The notes: generated by a model not told the origin, from the sequence alone. Numbered from the stretch's first letter, positions 33,295-43,613 are shown. The stretch is DNA of 56,516 nucleotides from Proteobacteria bacterium UBA1844 (GCA_002338615.1 DDIS01000101.1:1-56516), one strand, 5' to 3'. Made by a program: numbers and translations.

Positions 33295-34797
33295 ATGAGC
33301 AAAGAAATCCTGATGGTGGTTGACGCTGTTTCTAATGAGAAAGGCGTTGAAAAAAGCATCATATTCGAGGCAATCGAAGCCGCACTGGCGTCGGCAACCA
33401 AACGCAAGGCCGGTGAAGACATTGACGTAAGGGTGGCCATCGATCGCGAGTCAGGCGACTACGACACATTTCGTCGCTGGCTGGTGTTTGCCGACGACTC
33501 GACGGAACTCGAGTTTCCGGATCGTGAATTACGCATGATCGATGCGCTGGATATCGACGACAGCGCTGAACCGGGCGGCTATGTCGAAGTGCCGATGGAG
33601 TCTGTCGACTTCGGTCGTATCGCGGCGCAAACGGCGAAACAGGTTATCGTGCAGAAAGTTCGGGAGGCCGAGCGCGAGCAGGTCGTTGAGGAATACAAGG
33701 GGCGCGAAGGCGAAATGCTCTCGGGCCTGGTCAAGCGAGTTGATCGCAATGGTGTGTACATTGATCTCGGCGGCAACGCAGAGGGCTTTGTCGCGCGTGA
33801 GCAAATGGTGCCGCGCGAACCCGTACGGCCACAGGATCGTATCAAGGCATTGCTGACTGAGGTGCGTTCGGAGCCGCGTGGCCCGCAATTGTTCATGACC
33901 CGGACTTCGCCACAGTTCCTGGTTGAACTGTTCAAGATCGAGGTTCCGGAAGTTGGTCAGGGCCTGATCGACATACTCGGGGCGGCTCGCGATCCGGGCC
34001 TCAGGGCCAAGATTGCCGTGCGGAGCAATGACAAACGTATCGACGCGGTCGGCGCTTGTGTCGGTATGCGCGGCTCGCGGGTGCAAGCGGTCTCCAACGA
34101 ACTCGCTGGCGAGCGCGTCGACATCATTTTGTATGACGACAATGCCGCACAATTCGTTGTGAATGCAATGTCACCGGCCGAAGTTGTCTCGATCGTCGTC
34201 GATGAAGACTCGCACAGCATGGATATCGCTGTAGAGGAAGACAAACTGTCGCAGGCGATCGGGCGGGGCGGACAGAACATTCGACTGGCCAGCGAGCTGA
34301 GCGGCTGGGAACTCAATGTCATGACGGCCCAGGACGCTGAACAAAAGAGCGAGTCTGAGATGAAGGAACTGATCGAGCTGTTTTCGAAGCAGCTCGACGT
34401 GGACGAAGAAGTCGGTCTTATTCTTGTCCAGGAAGGCTTTTCAACGATCGAGGAAGTGGCGTATGTGCCGACCTCGGAACTGGTGGCAATTGAAGAGTTT
34501 GACGAAGATATCGTTAACGAGCTTCGCAATCGTGCACGTGATGTTCTTCTAACCCAGGCTATCGTCAAGGAAGAGAAGATCAGCGAGGCGGAACCGGCTG
34601 AGGATCTCCTCGGCCTGGAAGGTATGGATAAAGGTCTGGCTTACAAGCTGGCGAGTAGTGGCGTAGTGACGCGCGAAGATCTGGCGGAACTTGCCACGGA
34701 TGACCTGTTGGAGATCAACGAAATGGACGCAGATCAGGCGGCGGCGTTGATCATGAAAGCGCGCGAGCATTGGTTCGAGGCGGAACAACAGGCGTAG
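33295..34797 (+). CDS. nusA: Transcription termination/antitermination factor NusA
   Basis: A 500-residue NusA of full length for Gammaproteobacteria. Order: N-terminal RNA polymerase-binding domain (1-130, KEILMVVDAVSNEKGVEKSI), S1 domain (about 135-200, GEMLSGLVKRVDRNGVYIDL), KH1 and KH2 (about 205-345, with GMRGSRVQAVSNEL and IGRGGQNIRLASEL), and two C-terminal acidic helix-hairpin-helix repeats (about 365-495). It binds RNA polymerase to promote pausing, termination or antitermination. Because the operon leader has two terminator-like hairpins, NusA is well placed to regulate its own operon, as known in E. coli. It is followed by infB after 32 bases. Confidence 0.98.
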   Translation: MSKEILMVVDAVSNEKGVEKSIIFEAIEAALASATKRKAGEDIDVRVAIDRESGDYDTFRRWLVFADDSTELEFPDRELRMIDALDIDDSAEPGGYVEVPMESVDFGRIAAQTAKQVIVQKVREAEREQVVEEYKGREGEMLSGLVKRVDRNGVYIDLGGNAEGFVAREQMVPREPVRPQDRIKALLTEVRSEPRGPQLFMTRTSPQFLVELFKIEVPEVGQGLIDILGAARDPGLRAKIAVRSNDKRIDAVGACVGMRGSRVQAVSNELAGERVDIILYDDNAAQFVVNAMSPAEVVSIVVDEDSHSMDIAVEEDKLSQAIGRGGQNIRLASELSGWELNVMTAQDAEQKSESEMKELIELFSKQLDVDEEVGLILVQEGFSTIEEVAYVPTSELVAIEEFDEDIVNELRNRARDVLLTQAIVKEEKISEAEPAEDLLGLEGMDKGLAYKLASSGVVTREDLAELATDDLLEINEMDADQAAALIMKAREHWFEAEQQA

Positions 34798-34829
34798 TGC
34801 CGACAAGTGCCTGACCCGGAGTTTAAAGA

Positions 34830-37361
34830 ATGGCTGATGTAACAGTTGAACAATTTGCGAACGTACTCAAGGTGCCGGTCGAAAAATTGCTGATGCAATT
34901 GGACGAAGCTGGTATCAAGGTCAGCGGTTCGACGGATACCATAAGCGAGGACGCGAAACTCGAATTGTTGTCGCACCTGCGCCGTAGTCACGGTCAGAGC
35001 GATACGGGGAGCGGCGATGCTGCGCCCAGGCGCATAACCCTGAAACGCAAGTCGCAGTCGGAACTGCGACTCGCTGGCGCGCAGGGCCGGTCACGTACTG
35101 TCAACGTCGAAGTGCGTAAAAAGCGCACCTACATCAAACGCAATGTACTTGAAGAGCAGGCACAAAAAGAACAGGAAGAGCTTGATCGTCAGCGCAAGGA
35201 AGCCGAAGAGAAGATTGCGGCGGAGAAGCGCGAGGAGGAGCGACTCATTGCGGAAAAGGAAGCTGCAGTGCGCCGCGTCGAAGAGCAGCGCGAGCAGGAA
35301 GAAAAAGCTCGCCTGAGCGCCGAAGAAAGCGCTCGCGATGCAGAGGAGCAGGCTGTGAAAGCGGCCGCCGAGGAAGCAGCGCGGGTCGAAAAAGCTGAAG
35401 CAGACGCACGCGCACGTCGCGGCAAAGACAAGCCGAAGGCGGCCGCAAAGGACGGCGTGACCAAGTATGGCCGTAAGGAATTGCATGTAGCGGGTGACAA
35501 GTCCGGCAGGCGCAAGCGCAAGGCGCCAATGCGTCGCCGGCCGGTGTCGCTAGGCACGGATTCCCAGCACGGCTTCGAGAAACCGACCGCACCGGTAGTT
35601 CGTGAAGTTGAGGTTCCGGAAAGCATTTCCGTGTCCGATCTGGCACAACGAATGGCGATCAAGGGCAACGAAGTCGTCAAGGTGTTGTTCAATATGGGCG
35701 CGATGGTAACGATCAACCAGGTGATTGATCAGGACACCGCGACCCTGGTTGTGGAGGAACTCGGGCATATTGCAAAGCCGACCTCCGAGGCAGACATGGA
35801 CGAGCAACTGCTGGCCGCGGAAATGCCGGATGCGGACGCGGGCGATGCTGTGCCACGCGCGCCGGTGGTTACAATCATGGGGCATGTCGATCACGGCAAG
35901 ACGTCATTGCTCGACTATATCCGTCGTACGAAGATCGCAGCTGGTGAAGCAGGCGGCATCACGCAGCACATTGGTGCGTACTCTGTTGAGACGGAACGCG
36001 GCAAAGTGACGTTCCTGGACACACCGGGTCACGCCGCGTTCACAGCGATGCGCGCGCGTGGTGCACAAGCTACAGATATTGTGGTCCTGGTTGTGGCAGC
36101 CGATGACGGTGTAATGCCTCAGACGGTCGAGGCCATTCAGCATGCCAAAGCGGCGGGCGTTCCATTGGTGGTTGCGGTTAACAAGATTGACCGGGAAAAC
36201 GCAGATCTGGATCGAGTCAAGAACGAACTATCACAGCATGAAATCATCTCGGAAGAATGGGGCGGCGAAAACCTGTTCGCGAATGTATCGGCTTTGACCG
36301 GTGAGGGCGTTGACAAGTTGCTCGAGTCCATCCTGCTGCAAGCAGAATTGATGGATCTGAAAGCACCAGTCGATGGCCCGGCACAGGGAATTGTTATCGA
36401 ATCAAGTCTCGAAAAAGGCCGCGGTGCGGTTGCGACTTTGCTGGTGCAGTCCGGCACATTGAACCAGGGCGATATGATTATCGCCGGCGAAGAGTACGGT
36501 CGTATTCGCAACATGTTTAATGAGGCGCAGGAATCCATCAAATCGGCGGGACCATCAGAGCCGGCCGTTGTACTCGGATTGTCCAAGACCCCGAGCGCGG
36601 GCGACGACTTCCTGGCGGTCAAGAACGAGCGCAAAGCGCGTGAAGTTGCGGAATTCCGCCGTGCGAAGACCCGTGACACGAAGCTCGCACAGCAACAGGC
36701 GTCGAAGCTGGAAGATATGTTCAGCCAGATGAAGGAAGGCGATTCCCAGACGGTTCCGGTCATTATCAAGTCTGACGTGCACGGTAGTGCTGAAGCGTTG
36801 CGAGATGCATTGGTCAATTTGTCCACGGACGAAGTGAAGGTCAAGGTGCTGGGATCCGGCGTAGGCGGCATAACGGAAACCGACGCGACGCTCGCTGCGG
36901 CATCGAATGCCGTAATTATCGGATTCAATGTTCGTGCGGACGCCGCCGCTCGTGCGTCGATCAAGGAATCCGGCGTTGACGTCCGTTATTACAGCATCAT
37001 CTACGAAGCAATTGACGATGTGAAGGCGGCGCTCAGTGGCCTGCTCTCTCCGGAAATACGGGAACAGATCGTCGGGCTTGCGGAAGTGAAAGAGGTGTTC
37101 AAGTCGCCGAAATATGGCGATATCGCGGGTTGTATCGTGACGGAGGGCTACGTCAAACGCTCCAACCCGATTCGTGTCTTGCGCGATAACGTCGTGATCT
37201 ACGAAGGTGAGCTCGAATCACTGCGACGTTTCAAGGATAACGTCAATGAAGTTCGTGCCGGAACCGAGTGCGGTATCGGCGTGAAGAATTACAGCGACGT
37301 TCAGGTTGGCGACCAGATCGAGTGCTTCGAACGAATAGAGGTTGCGCGAACGCTGGCTTAG
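34830..37361 (+). CDS. infB: Translation initiation factor IF-2
   Basis: An 843-residue IF-2. An N-terminal IF2_N domain ([20 protein letters not shown]) is followed by a long charged Glu/Lys/Arg/Ala helix region (about 100-240), a second IF2_N-like segment ([20 protein letters not shown]), then the G domain: G1 [11 protein letters not shown] (about residue 351), G3 DTPGHAAF, G4 NKID. Domains II-IV follow and end with the initiator-tRNA-binding C domain ([20 protein letters not shown]). It delivers fMet-tRNA to the 30S subunit. The start is the ATG at 34830 with GAGTTTAAAG upstream. It sits between nusA and rbfA in standard order. Confidence 0.98.
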   Translation: MADVTVEQFANVLKVPVEKLLMQLDEAGIKVSGSTDTISEDAKLELLSHLRRSHGQSDTGSGDAAPRRITLKRKSQSELRLAGAQGRSRTVNVEVRKKRTYIKRNVLEEQAQKEQEELDRQRKEAEEKIAAEKREEERLIAEKEAAVRRVEEQREQEEKARLSAEESARDAEEQAVKAAAEEAARVEKAEADARARRGKDKPKAAAKDGVTKYGRKELHVAGDKSGRRKRKAPMRRRPVSLGTDSQHGFEKPTAPVVREVEVPESISVSDLAQRMAIKGNEVVKVLFNMGAMVTINQVIDQDTATLVVEELGHIAKPTSEADMDEQLLAAEMPDADAGDAVPRAPVVTIMGHVDHGKTSLLDYIRRTKIAAGEAGGITQHIGAYSVETERGKVTFLDTPGHAAFTAMRARGAQATDIVVLVVAADDGVMPQTVEAIQHAKAAGVPLVVAVNKIDRENADLDRVKNELSQHEIISEEWGGENLFANVSALTGEGVDKLLESILLQAELMDLKAPVDGPAQGIVIESSLEKGRGAVATLLVQSGTLNQGDMIIAGEEYGRIRNMFNEAQESIKSAGPSEPAVVLGLSKTPSAGDDFLAVKNERKAREVAEFRRAKTRDTKLAQQQASKLEDMFSQMKEGDSQTVPVIIKSDVHGSAEALRDALVNLSTDEVKVKVLGSGVGGITETDATLAAASNAVIIGFNVRADAAARASIKESGVDVRYYSIIYEAIDDVKAALSGLLSPEIREQIVGLAEVKEVFKSPKYGDIAGCIVTEGYVKRSNPIRVLRDNVVIYEGELESLRRFKDNVNEVRAGTECGIGVKNYSDVQVGDQIECFERIEVARTLA

Positions 37362-37391
37362 GTTTCGACCCCTGACCAGGCGCAAAATCGA

Positions 37392-37769
37392 ATGCCACGC
37401 GAATTTTCACGCAACCAGCGGCTCGGTAACGAGGTACTCCGCGCCCTCAGCGAGCTTTTGCGCTCGGAAACCAAGGATCCGAGCCTGCGCGACCTGTCAT
37501 TGACGTCCGTGGACTTGTCACGCGACCTCAGCGTTGCACGTATCTACGTCAGCCTGCTCGATCCGGAAGGCGACCCTGCACCGGTGCTCAAAGGTCTCGA
37601 GCGCGCCAGTGGGTTTTTACGCAGCAAGCTTGGTCGCGCGATCAAGATACGACACGTACCCGAGTTGCGTTTTGTGCACGATGACAGTGCTGAGCAGGCC
37701 GTCAAGATCGGTCGCCTGATTGACCTTGCGGTTGCAAACGACAAGTCCCACACCGCGGACGATAATTAA
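37392..37769 (+). CDS. rbfA: Ribosome-binding factor A
   Basis: A 125-residue RbfA, a KH-fold protein for 16S rRNA 5' end maturation and cold adaptation. Marks: the opening MPREFSRNQRLGNEVLRAL, the central LTSVDLSRDLSVARIYVSLL and the closing HVPELRFVHDDSAEQAVKIG. There is no strong Shine-Dalgarno sequence at 37392, but it lies 30 bases after infB and truB begins 4 bases after its stop, so translation is probably coupled along the operon. Confidence 0.96.
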   Translation: MPREFSRNQRLGNEVLRALSELLRSETKDPSLRDLSLTSVDLSRDLSVARIYVSLLDPEGDPAPVLKGLERASGFLRSKLGRAIKIRHVPELRFVHDDSAEQAVKIGRLIDLAVANDKSHTADDN

Positions 37770-37773
37770 GACG

Positions 37774-38700
37774 ATGAACAAACCCGGAACCAGTCGATCG
37801 CAGGCGGTCGACGGCATTTTATTGCTGAACAAGTCGCGCGGACTGTCGTCGAATCAGGCCCTGCAACGCATCAAGCGCCTGTTGAATGCAAAGAAAGCAG
37901 GGCACACCGGCAGTCTCGATCCTGCCGCAACCGGCATGCTGCCTCTGTGTTTTGGTGACGCGACCAAGGTTTGCGCATTCCTTTTGAACGCCGACAAGAC
38001 GTATCGCGTGACGGCAAAACTCGGCGTCAGAACGGACACTGGCGATGCGGAAGGCAACGAGACGGGGACCGCGACGGTGCCGGAACTGGGTCCTGGCGAC
38101 TGGGACGCCCTGTTACAGGGTTTTCTGGGCGAATCCATGCAGATTCCGCCCATGTACTCGGCGTTGAAAAAAGACGGCAAGCGCCTCTATGAGCTGGCAC
38201 GCAAGGGCATCAGCGTCGAGCGCGAGCCGCGGCCAATACGGGTTTCCGAGATCGAATTGCTGGAATACGCGGGCCACCGGCTGGTCTTTCGTGTGCGCTG
38301 CTCCAAAGGTACCTATATCCGTACCCTGGTTGAAGACCTTGCCGAAAAGGCCGGCACGGTTGCTCACACGTCGCACCTGCACCGGGAGTCGGTTGGGCAT
38401 TTTGATTGCGCTGACATGCTGACGTACGAGGATGCCGAGGCACTGGCAGCCGACAGTCGCGATGCGCTCGTGCACCGTTTGCTCGCACCGGATGCCGCCC
38501 TCGCCGAGATGCCCGGTATCATTCTGGATGGTGAATCCGAGCAGCGGTTTCGTGAGGGAATGGCTGTCAGGACGCCCTCGGCGGTGCAGCAGGGGCTCGT
38601 TCGGGTGTATGGGCCGGACGGCGACGGGGATTTCGTTGGCGTCGGCGAAGTCACCGATGGAAGTAATATTGCGCCGAAGCGAGTGTTTCAGCGGCAGTAA
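37774..38700 (+). CDS. truB: tRNA pseudouridine(55) synthase TruB
   Basis: A 308-residue TruB, which makes pseudouridine 55 in the T loop of tRNAs. The catalytic Asp49 is in KAGHTGSLDPAATGMLP. Other marks are GILLLNKSRGLSSNQAL at the front, YRVTAKLGVRTDTGDAEG, PMYSALKKDGKRLYELAR, and a C-terminal domain. The start is the ATG at 37774, four bases after the rbfA stop; the open frame also extends back into rbfA but that part has no homology. The gap to rpsO holds a -10-like TAGAAT (38752-38757) that may add a promoter for rpsO. Confidence 0.97.
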   Translation: MNKPGTSRSQAVDGILLLNKSRGLSSNQALQRIKRLLNAKKAGHTGSLDPAATGMLPLCFGDATKVCAFLLNADKTYRVTAKLGVRTDTGDAEGNETGTATVPELGPGDWDALLQGFLGESMQIPPMYSALKKDGKRLYELARKGISVEREPRPIRVSEIELLEYAGHRLVFRVRCSKGTYIRTLVEDLAEKAGTVAHTSHLHRESVGHFDCADMLTYEDAEALAADSRDALVHRLLAPDAALAEMPGIILDGESEQRFREGMAVRTPSAVQQGLVRVYGPDGDGDFVGVGEVTDGSNIAPKRVFQRQ

Positions 38701-38821
38701 CTATCTGTCTCTAAATGTCGATTTGGGCTGTTAATAGGCTTTAGCAGGCGCTAGAATACCGCGCTTCAAAATAGGGCCAGAAATAAAGAATAGTACACAC
38801 GTACTGTGGAGAAATTGAGAA

Positions 38822-39091
38822 ATGTCACTTTCAAGTGAAGCGAAAGCAAAATTAGTCACCGACTACGGTCGCGGAGAGGCCGATACTGGCTCTCCTGAAG
38901 TTCAGGTTGCGCTGTTATCTGCACGAATTTCCGAACTCACCGAGCACTTTGGCGAGCACAAAAAAGATCACCATAGCCGTCAGGGTCTCCTGAAGATGGT
39001 CAACAAGCGACGTAAGTTGCTCGACTATCTGAAGTCCAGAGACGCCGATCGGTACCGCGAGCTGATTTCCCGGCTCGGCCTGCGCCGCTAA
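38822..39091 (+). CDS. rpsO: 30S ribosomal protein S15
   Basis: An 89-residue S15, normal length. It binds the central domain of 16S rRNA early in 30S assembly. Conserved blocks: [40 protein letters not shown] and [20 protein letters not shown]. It keeps the widely conserved rpsO-pnp pairing, with pnp 103 bases downstream. The leader before the ATG is A+T-rich and could hold the S15 autoregulation site known in enterics, but I cannot demonstrate a pseudoknot by eye. Confidence 0.98.
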   Translation: MSLSSEAKAKLVTDYGRGEADTGSPEVQVALLSARISELTEHFGEHKKDHHSRQGLLKMVNKRRKLLDYLKSRDADRYRELISRLGLRR

Positions 39092-39194
39092 GAGCGCGCA
39101 GTCTCCCGGCATCCATGTGATCCCCATGCCGACCCTGAAACGGGTGCGCAGCGGGTCACTATTGCCATTTTAAAAAATCAACCGAGCAACTACA

Positions 39195-41285
39195 GTGAAT
39201 TCAACTACCAAAACTTTTAAATATGGCGAACACGAAGTATCGCTGACAACCGGCGGCATTGCGCGCCAGGCAGACGGCGCCGTACTCGTCAATGTCGCGG
39301 ACACGGTCGTGCTGGTTACAGCCGTCGGTCGCAAAACGGCAGAACCTGGCCGTGACTTTTTCCCGCTGACCGTCAATTACCAGGAAAAGACTTACGCCGC
39401 TGGCAAGATTCCGGGTGGCTTTTTCAAACGCGAAGGACGTCCAGCCGAGAAAGAAACACTGATCTGTCGTCTCATCGACCGTCCGATTCGTCCCTTGTTT
39501 CCGAAGGGCTTCAAGAACGAAGTACAGGTTATCGCGACCGTCATGTCGCTGAATCCGGAAGTGGATGCCGATATTCCGGCACTGATCGGTGCTTCCGCAG
39601 CGCTCGCGATCTCCGGTATGCCGTTCGCCGGCCCGATCGGTGCGGCAAAAGTCAGTTATGCCGACGGCAACTACATATTGAATCCATCGATCTCGCAGGT
39701 AGCGGAATCCGACCTCGAACTCGTTGTGGCCGGTACGGCTGATGCGGTTCTGATGGTGGAGTCGGAAGCAAACGGGCTGTCCGAAGAAATCATGCTCGGC
39801 GCGGTGATGTTCGGTCATGAGCAAATGCAGGTTGCGATCAAAGCAATCAATGAACTCGCTGCGGAAGTTGGTAAACCAGCCTGGGAATGGACGGCGCCAG
39901 AGGAAGACAAGGAACTTGCGGATGCTGTCGCAGCAGAAGGTCAGTCCGCCATGACTGCGGCCTACCAGATCAGCGACAAGATGGAGCGGCAGGACGCGGT
40001 ACGCGCGGTGAAAGATGCAGCCGTAGCCGCATTGGCCGGGAACGGTGACGATGCGCGCTGGTCGGCCGCCGATGTTCTCGGCGCGGTATCGAAACTGGAG
40101 AAGAGCACCGTTCGCAAGCGCGTTATCGCTGGTGAGCCACGTATTGATGGCCGGGACAAATCCACCGTTCGTCCGATCAACGTTGAAGTCGGCGTTCTGC
40201 CTCGCGCGCACGGTTCCGCAGTATTCACACGTGGCGAAACGCAGGCGATTGTTGCAGCAACCCTGGGTACCGGTCGTGATGCGCAAATCATCGATGCAAT
40301 CACGGGCGAATACAAAGATATGTTCATGCTGCATTACAACTTTCCGCCTTTCTGTGTTGGCGAGACGGGTTTCGTGGGCTCTCCGAAGCGGCGTGAAATC
40401 GGCCACGGCAAGCTTGCACGCCGCGGCATAGAAGCGGTACTTCCGGGCCAGGAAGACTTTCCTTACGTTATTCGAGTTGTTTCCGAAATTACGGAATCCA
40501 ACGGGTCGAGTTCAATGGCATCGGTTTGCGGCACGAGCCTGGCTCTGATGGACGCTGGCGTACCGATCAAAGCGCCGGTCGCCGGTGTTGCCATGGGCCT
40601 TGTTAAAGAAGGCAGCGAATTTGCGGTGCTCACAGATATCCTGGGCGACGAGGATCACCTCGGCGACATGGATTTCAAGGTAGCGGGCAGCAACGAAGGT
40701 ATTACAGCGTTGCAGATGGATATCAAGATCCAGGGCATCACTCGCGAAATCATGAATGTTGCTTTGAACCAGGCGCGTGAGGCGCGGCTGCATATTCTCG
40801 GCGAAATGGCTAAAGTTATCAGCCAGCCACGTGCGGAAATGTCTGAGTGGGCACCGACGATCATGACCATGAAGATTGACCCCGAAAAAATCCGGGATGT
40901 CATCGGTAAAGGCGGTGCGGTTATTCGTGCGATCACGGAAGAGACCGGTGCCAGTGTCGATATTGATAACGACGGTACGGTGCGCATCGCTTCGGTCGAC
41001 GGCGCATCCGGCAAGGAAGCGCATCGTCGTATTGAGTTGATCACCGCAGACGTCGAAGTTGGCCGGATTTATGAAGGCAAGGTTGCACGTCTGATGGACT
41101 TCGGCGCATTCGTCACGATTTTGCCGGGCAAGGACGGTCTCGTGCACATTTCCCAGATATCGAACGAGCGAGTCGAGAAAGTCAGCGACAAGCTGGCCGA
41201 AGGCGATGTCGTGAAAGTCAAGGTGCTCGAAGTGGACCGCCAGGGCCGCGTTCGCCTGTCAATGAAGGACGTTGAGGCCGCCTGA
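39195..41285 (+). CDS. pnp: Polyribonucleotide nucleotidyltransferase (PNPase)
   Basis: A 696-residue PNPase, the 3'-5' phosphorolytic exonuclease of the degradosome. Two RNase PH domains ([20 protein letters not shown]; second with [20 protein letters not shown]) flank a helical domain, followed by KH ([20 protein letters not shown]) and S1 ([20 protein letters not shown]) domains. The catalytic second PH domain shows [16 protein letters not shown] and SDGSS-like [15 protein letters not shown]. The start is a GTG at 39195. It ends before a nested inverted repeat that separates it from the convergent hydrolase gene. Confidence 0.98.
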   Translation: MNSTTKTFKYGEHEVSLTTGGIARQADGAVLVNVADTVVLVTAVGRKTAEPGRDFFPLTVNYQEKTYAAGKIPGGFFKREGRPAEKETLICRLIDRPIRPLFPKGFKNEVQVIATVMSLNPEVDADIPALIGASAALAISGMPFAGPIGAAKVSYADGNYILNPSISQVAESDLELVVAGTADAVLMVESEANGLSEEIMLGAVMFGHEQMQVAIKAINELAAEVGKPAWEWTAPEEDKELADAVAAEGQSAMTAAYQISDKMERQDAVRAVKDAAVAALAGNGDDARWSAADVLGAVSKLEKSTVRKRVIAGEPRIDGRDKSTVRPINVEVGVLPRAHGSAVFTRGETQAIVAATLGTGRDAQIIDAITGEYKDMFMLHYNFPPFCVGETGFVGSPKRREIGHGKLARRGIEAVLPGQEDFPYVIRVVSEITESNGSSSMASVCGTSLALMDAGVPIKAPVAGVAMGLVKEGSEFAVLTDILGDEDHLGDMDFKVAGSNEGITALQMDIKIQGITREIMNVALNQAREARLHILGEMAKVISQPRAEMSEWAPTIMTMKIDPEKIRDVIGKGGAVIRAITEETGASVDIDNDGTVRIASVDGASGKEAHRRIELITADVEVGRIYEGKVARLMDFGAFVTILPGKDGLVHISQISNERVEKVSDKLAEGDVVKVKVLEVDRQGRVRLSMKDVEAA

Positions 41286-41302
41286 GCCCGGGCGGTTGGA
41301 AT

Positions 41303-41369
41303 AAGGCCGGCTCGCGGCCCGACGAGCAAGCCCGGTTGCGGGCCGCTCGAATCGGTTCGTGCCGGCCTT
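41303..41369. terminator. Nested inverted repeat between convergent pnp and yheT-like genes
   Basis: AAGGCCGGC (41303-41311) pairs with GCCGGCCTT (41361-41369), and inside it GCGGCCCG (41314-41321) pairs with CGGGCCGC (41339-41346). Both stems are perfect. It fills the 98-base gap between the two stops. T tracts are short, so a strong symmetrical mRNA 3' end or bidirectional terminator is the likely role. Confidence 0.6.
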
Positions 41370-41383
41370 GTATCCTGGCTCGC

Positions 41384-42406
41384 TTAGCCGCCGGGTTCCG
41401 GTAGCACGAGGTGCGGTGCAAGGAATGCGCTGACCCTGCCCGGCACATAGAAGTGCGGATTAAGCGGCGTGCCGCCGTCGATAAAGCCTACATGCCCACC
41501 TTGCTCACAACGTTCCACCGTTACCGATGCTGACAAATCCTTCTCGCCCGGTATCACGCCGGGCGTCATGAAAGGATCGTCTGTCGCGTTGATGATCAAC
41601 GTAGGGCGCGCGATGGCGGACAAGAAATGCATGGAACTGCAGCGGTCATAGTAATCGTCCTTGCCGCGAAAGCCGTGCAAGGGCGCGGTCACCGCGTCAT
41701 CGAACTCCGCAAAGGTCTCGGCGGTCATCGCCGCCTGCCAGTCAAATGCCGCCGTATCCCGATTGAATTTGCGGCGCAGAGCTCTCTTCATCCGGTCCAG
41801 TAAATAGTACTGGTAAATCATTGAATATCCAGTATTTAATGCATCTGCGCACAGGTGCAAATTGAGCGGTACGGAAACAGCGGCAGCGGCACGCACGGGA
41901 CTCGTGCCGGTGGCCTCGCCAAGGTATTTCAGCAACACATTGCCGCCGAGCGAAAAGCCCGCCGCAACGATCGGCCCAATATGCTCCCTCTGCTCAAGCT
42001 GGCCCAGGAAAAAGCGCAGGTCGTTGGTTTCACCGGCGTGATAGCGGCGTGGCAAGCGATTCCGATGGTTGCCGCAATCCCGAAAATGCATAACGCAGCA
42101 TTGCCAGCCACGCGACTCGGATTCGGCCATCAGCGAGCGTGCATACGACGACTGCGACGATCCTTCGAGGCCATGCAGGACGACCAGCAGCGGCGCTTGC
42201 CCGGGTGCCTGTTGGTCGGGTACCAGCCAGTCAATCGCAATTTCATCACCGTCCGGCAAGCGCAGAACTTCGCGTCGCAAGCGTGGGCGTGCGCGGCATG
42301 CCCAGGGGAGGGTCGGGTAAATGGTCTGCAGGTGACGGTTCTTGAGCCACTTCGCAGGTCTGAAATTACTTGGGGCTATCCGCCCGCCGGCATCGCTGTT
42401 GGTCAT
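41384..42406 (-). CDS. YheT-family alpha/beta hydrolase
   Basis: A 340-residue hydrolase of the YheT/EMB8 group. Family start FRPAKWLKNRHLQTIYPTLP; nucleophile elbow AAGFSLGGNVLLKYLGE with Ser in G-F-S-L-G-G; oxyanion-side LVVLHGLEGSSQSSYAR; acid Asp in INATDDPFMTPGV; catalytic His in EQGGHVGFIDGG. Its substrate is not known; members are considered esterases. The ATG lies only 19 bases beyond a strong minus-strand terminator (42426-42458), so its own transcript must either start in that gap or read through the terminator, which suggests attenuation. Confidence 0.92.
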   Translation of the reverse strand: MTNSDAGGRIAPSNFRPAKWLKNRHLQTIYPTLPWACRARPRLRREVLRLPDGDEIAIDWLVPDQQAPGQAPLLVVLHGLEGSSQSSYARSLMAESESRGWQCCVMHFRDCGNHRNRLPRRYHAGETNDLRFFLGQLEQREHIGPIVAAGFSLGGNVLLKYLGEATGTSPVRAAAAVSVPLNLHLCADALNTGYSMIYQYYLLDRMKRALRRKFNRDTAAFDWQAAMTAETFAEFDDAVTAPLHGFRGKDDYYDRCSSMHFLSAIARPTLIINATDDPFMTPGVIPGEKDLSASVTVERCEQGGHVGFIDGGTPLNPHFYVPGRVSAFLAPHLVLPEPGG

Positions 42407-42424
42407 CTGACAGTTGCTTCAGGG

Positions 42425-42523
42425 CAAAAAAAATGGCCCCCCGCTTGCGCAGGGGGCCTGCCGTGGGGTTCTCACCCCTTCAGGCATGGCAACAGGGCGC
42501 GGGGGAGCATAACCCTGTTGCCA
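42425..42523 (-). ncRNA. Structured leader or small RNA upstream of the hydrolase gene
   Basis: Read on the minus strand, this stretch would be a transcript of about 98 bases. First is an 11-bp perfect hairpin (42487-42497 with 42513-42523, TGGCAACAGGG / CCCTGTTGCCA). Second is a stem GCCTG/CAGGC (42456-42460 with 42481-42485) enclosing GGGG/CCCC. Third is the terminator (42435-42458). The second stem shares bases 42456-42458 with the terminator, so the two may be alternatives. I recognise no Rfam family, no SRP or 6S core, and no ORF. It is either an independent sRNA or a riboswitch-like attenuator for yheT. Confidence 0.5.
42426..42458 (-). terminator. Strong intrinsic terminator (minus strand)
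   Basis: On the minus strand GGCCCCC (from 42458) pairs with GGGGGCC (ending 42435), with a short inner stem, followed by A and then eight T residues (42433 down to 42426). There is no T tract on the plus-strand side, so it acts on minus-strand transcripts: those from gluQ or from the promoter at 42529-42558. Confidence 0.85.
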
Positions 42524-42528
42524 CGTCC

Positions 42529-42558
42529 AAGCTAGGGCATGGGTGGGGCCCCTGTCAA
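42529..42558 (-). promoter_or_regulatory. Putative promoter of the leader RNA
   Basis: On the minus strand a consensus -35 TTGACA (42558-42553), an 18-bp spacer and a -10-like TAGCTT (42534-42529). Transcription would begin close to the first hairpin of the structured leader. The -10 is imperfect. Confidence 0.5.
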
Positions 42559-42671
42559 GGAGAATTGAACAGATTTTGCGAGGACAGGCCACTGATTTTA
42601 TTTGCCAAAATAACAATTTTTCAGGCTTGTCGATGCTGGCGGTAAATAGCAGGTAACGGCAACCATGAAAT

Positions 42672-43604
42672 CTACGGCAGGTGTGTGGTCTCGTTCGCTG
42701 TCACCGAAGTCAGCCCCGTCAACGCTGCCATATTCCAGTTGGCACTCGCCCATTGCCAGATTTCCTCAAGAGATGCCTCCAGAAGCGCCCGTGGCGGTGA
42801 TTGCCGTAACGCACACAGTCCCTCGATCAGTATTTTCTCAACACCAACCAGCGGCAAGGCGCGGGCGCCTGTCAACTTGCTCAGTTTGCTGCCGTCCGCA
42901 TGCACCGCAACCGGTATATGGGCGTAGACCGGGGTCCGGTATCCGAGCAGCTCTTGCAGCCAGACCTGGCGCGGCGTCGAGTCCATGAGGTCGACACCGC
43001 GGACAATATGATTGACCTGTTGCAAATGATCGTCGACGACGACAGCGAGCTGATAGGCGACCAGGCCATCCTTGCGCCAGACCACAAAGTCGCCGGATGC
43101 GGCCTCAAGCGAGAGTGACTGTAAGCCCTGCAGCCGATCGTCAAAAACAATTGCGTCGTTCATCGTGCGCACCCGGACCGCGAGATTGGACGACGCTGCA
43201 ATGCCGAGATCACGGCACGTGCCGGGATAGACCGCCCCCACCCGGGCCTGCTGCGCACTGGCGAGGTCTCGCCGTGAGCATTTGCACCAGTATGCCTGCT
43301 TCTGGTCGAGCAGCGCCTGCAGCGCAAGCGCATGATGCTCAGTACTGTCACGCTGCCAGACCAGCGGACCATCCCACTCAAACCCATAGCGTTCGAGCGC
43401 TGACACGATCTGCTCGCTGGCTCCCGGCTGTTCCCGGGGTGGGTCGATGTTCTCTATGCGAAGCAACCAGCGACCGTTGTTTGCGCGGGCCTCAAGGTAG
43501 CTTGCAACGGCCGCGAGCAAGGAGCCGAAATGAAGCGGGCCGGTCGGCGATGGGGCGAAGCGACCGATATACGGCGACGCCTCTGTCACGTCGCTGCGCG
43601 GCAC
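42672..43604 (-). CDS. gluQ: Glutamyl-Q tRNA(Asp) synthetase
   Basis: A 310-residue truncated relative of glutamyl-tRNA synthetase that attaches Glu to queuosine 34 of tRNA(Asp). The start motif is YIGRFAPSPTGPLHFGSLLA (HIGH-like), and the KMSKS-like loop is DGSKLSKLTGA. A zinc site is visible in YWCKCSRRDL and VYPGTCRDLG. The anticodon-binding domain of full GluRS is absent, as expected. It starts 9 bases after the dksA stop; dksA-gluQ pairing is common in Gammaproteobacteria. The 265 bases between its stop and the hydrolase gene hold the structured leader. Confidence 0.96.
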   Translation of the reverse strand: MPRSDVTEASPYIGRFAPSPTGPLHFGSLLAAVASYLEARANNGRWLLRIENIDPPREQPGASEQIVSALERYGFEWDGPLVWQRDSTEHHALALQALLDQKQAYWCKCSRRDLASAQQARVGAVYPGTCRDLGIAASSNLAVRVRTMNDAIVFDDRLQGLQSLSLEAASGDFVVWRKDGLVAYQLAVVVDDHLQQVNHIVRGVDLMDSTPRQVWLQELLGYRTPVYAHIPVAVHADGSKLSKLTGARALPLVGVEKILIEGLCALRQSPPRALLEASLEEIWQWASANWNMAALTGLTSVTANETTHLP

Positions 43605-43613
43605 GCAATCAGA

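Noticed and set aside
33957..34568. A 203-codon Ser/Thr-rich minus-strand frame
   Set aside because: Antisense to nusA, with the low-complexity composition expected from reversed Glu/Asp codons.
42425..42523. 6S RNA, SRP RNA or T-box assignment for the structured leader
   Set aside because: None of the conserved cores (SRP GGAAGGAAGCAG-type loop, T-box TGGNACC) is present; kept as an unclassified leader.
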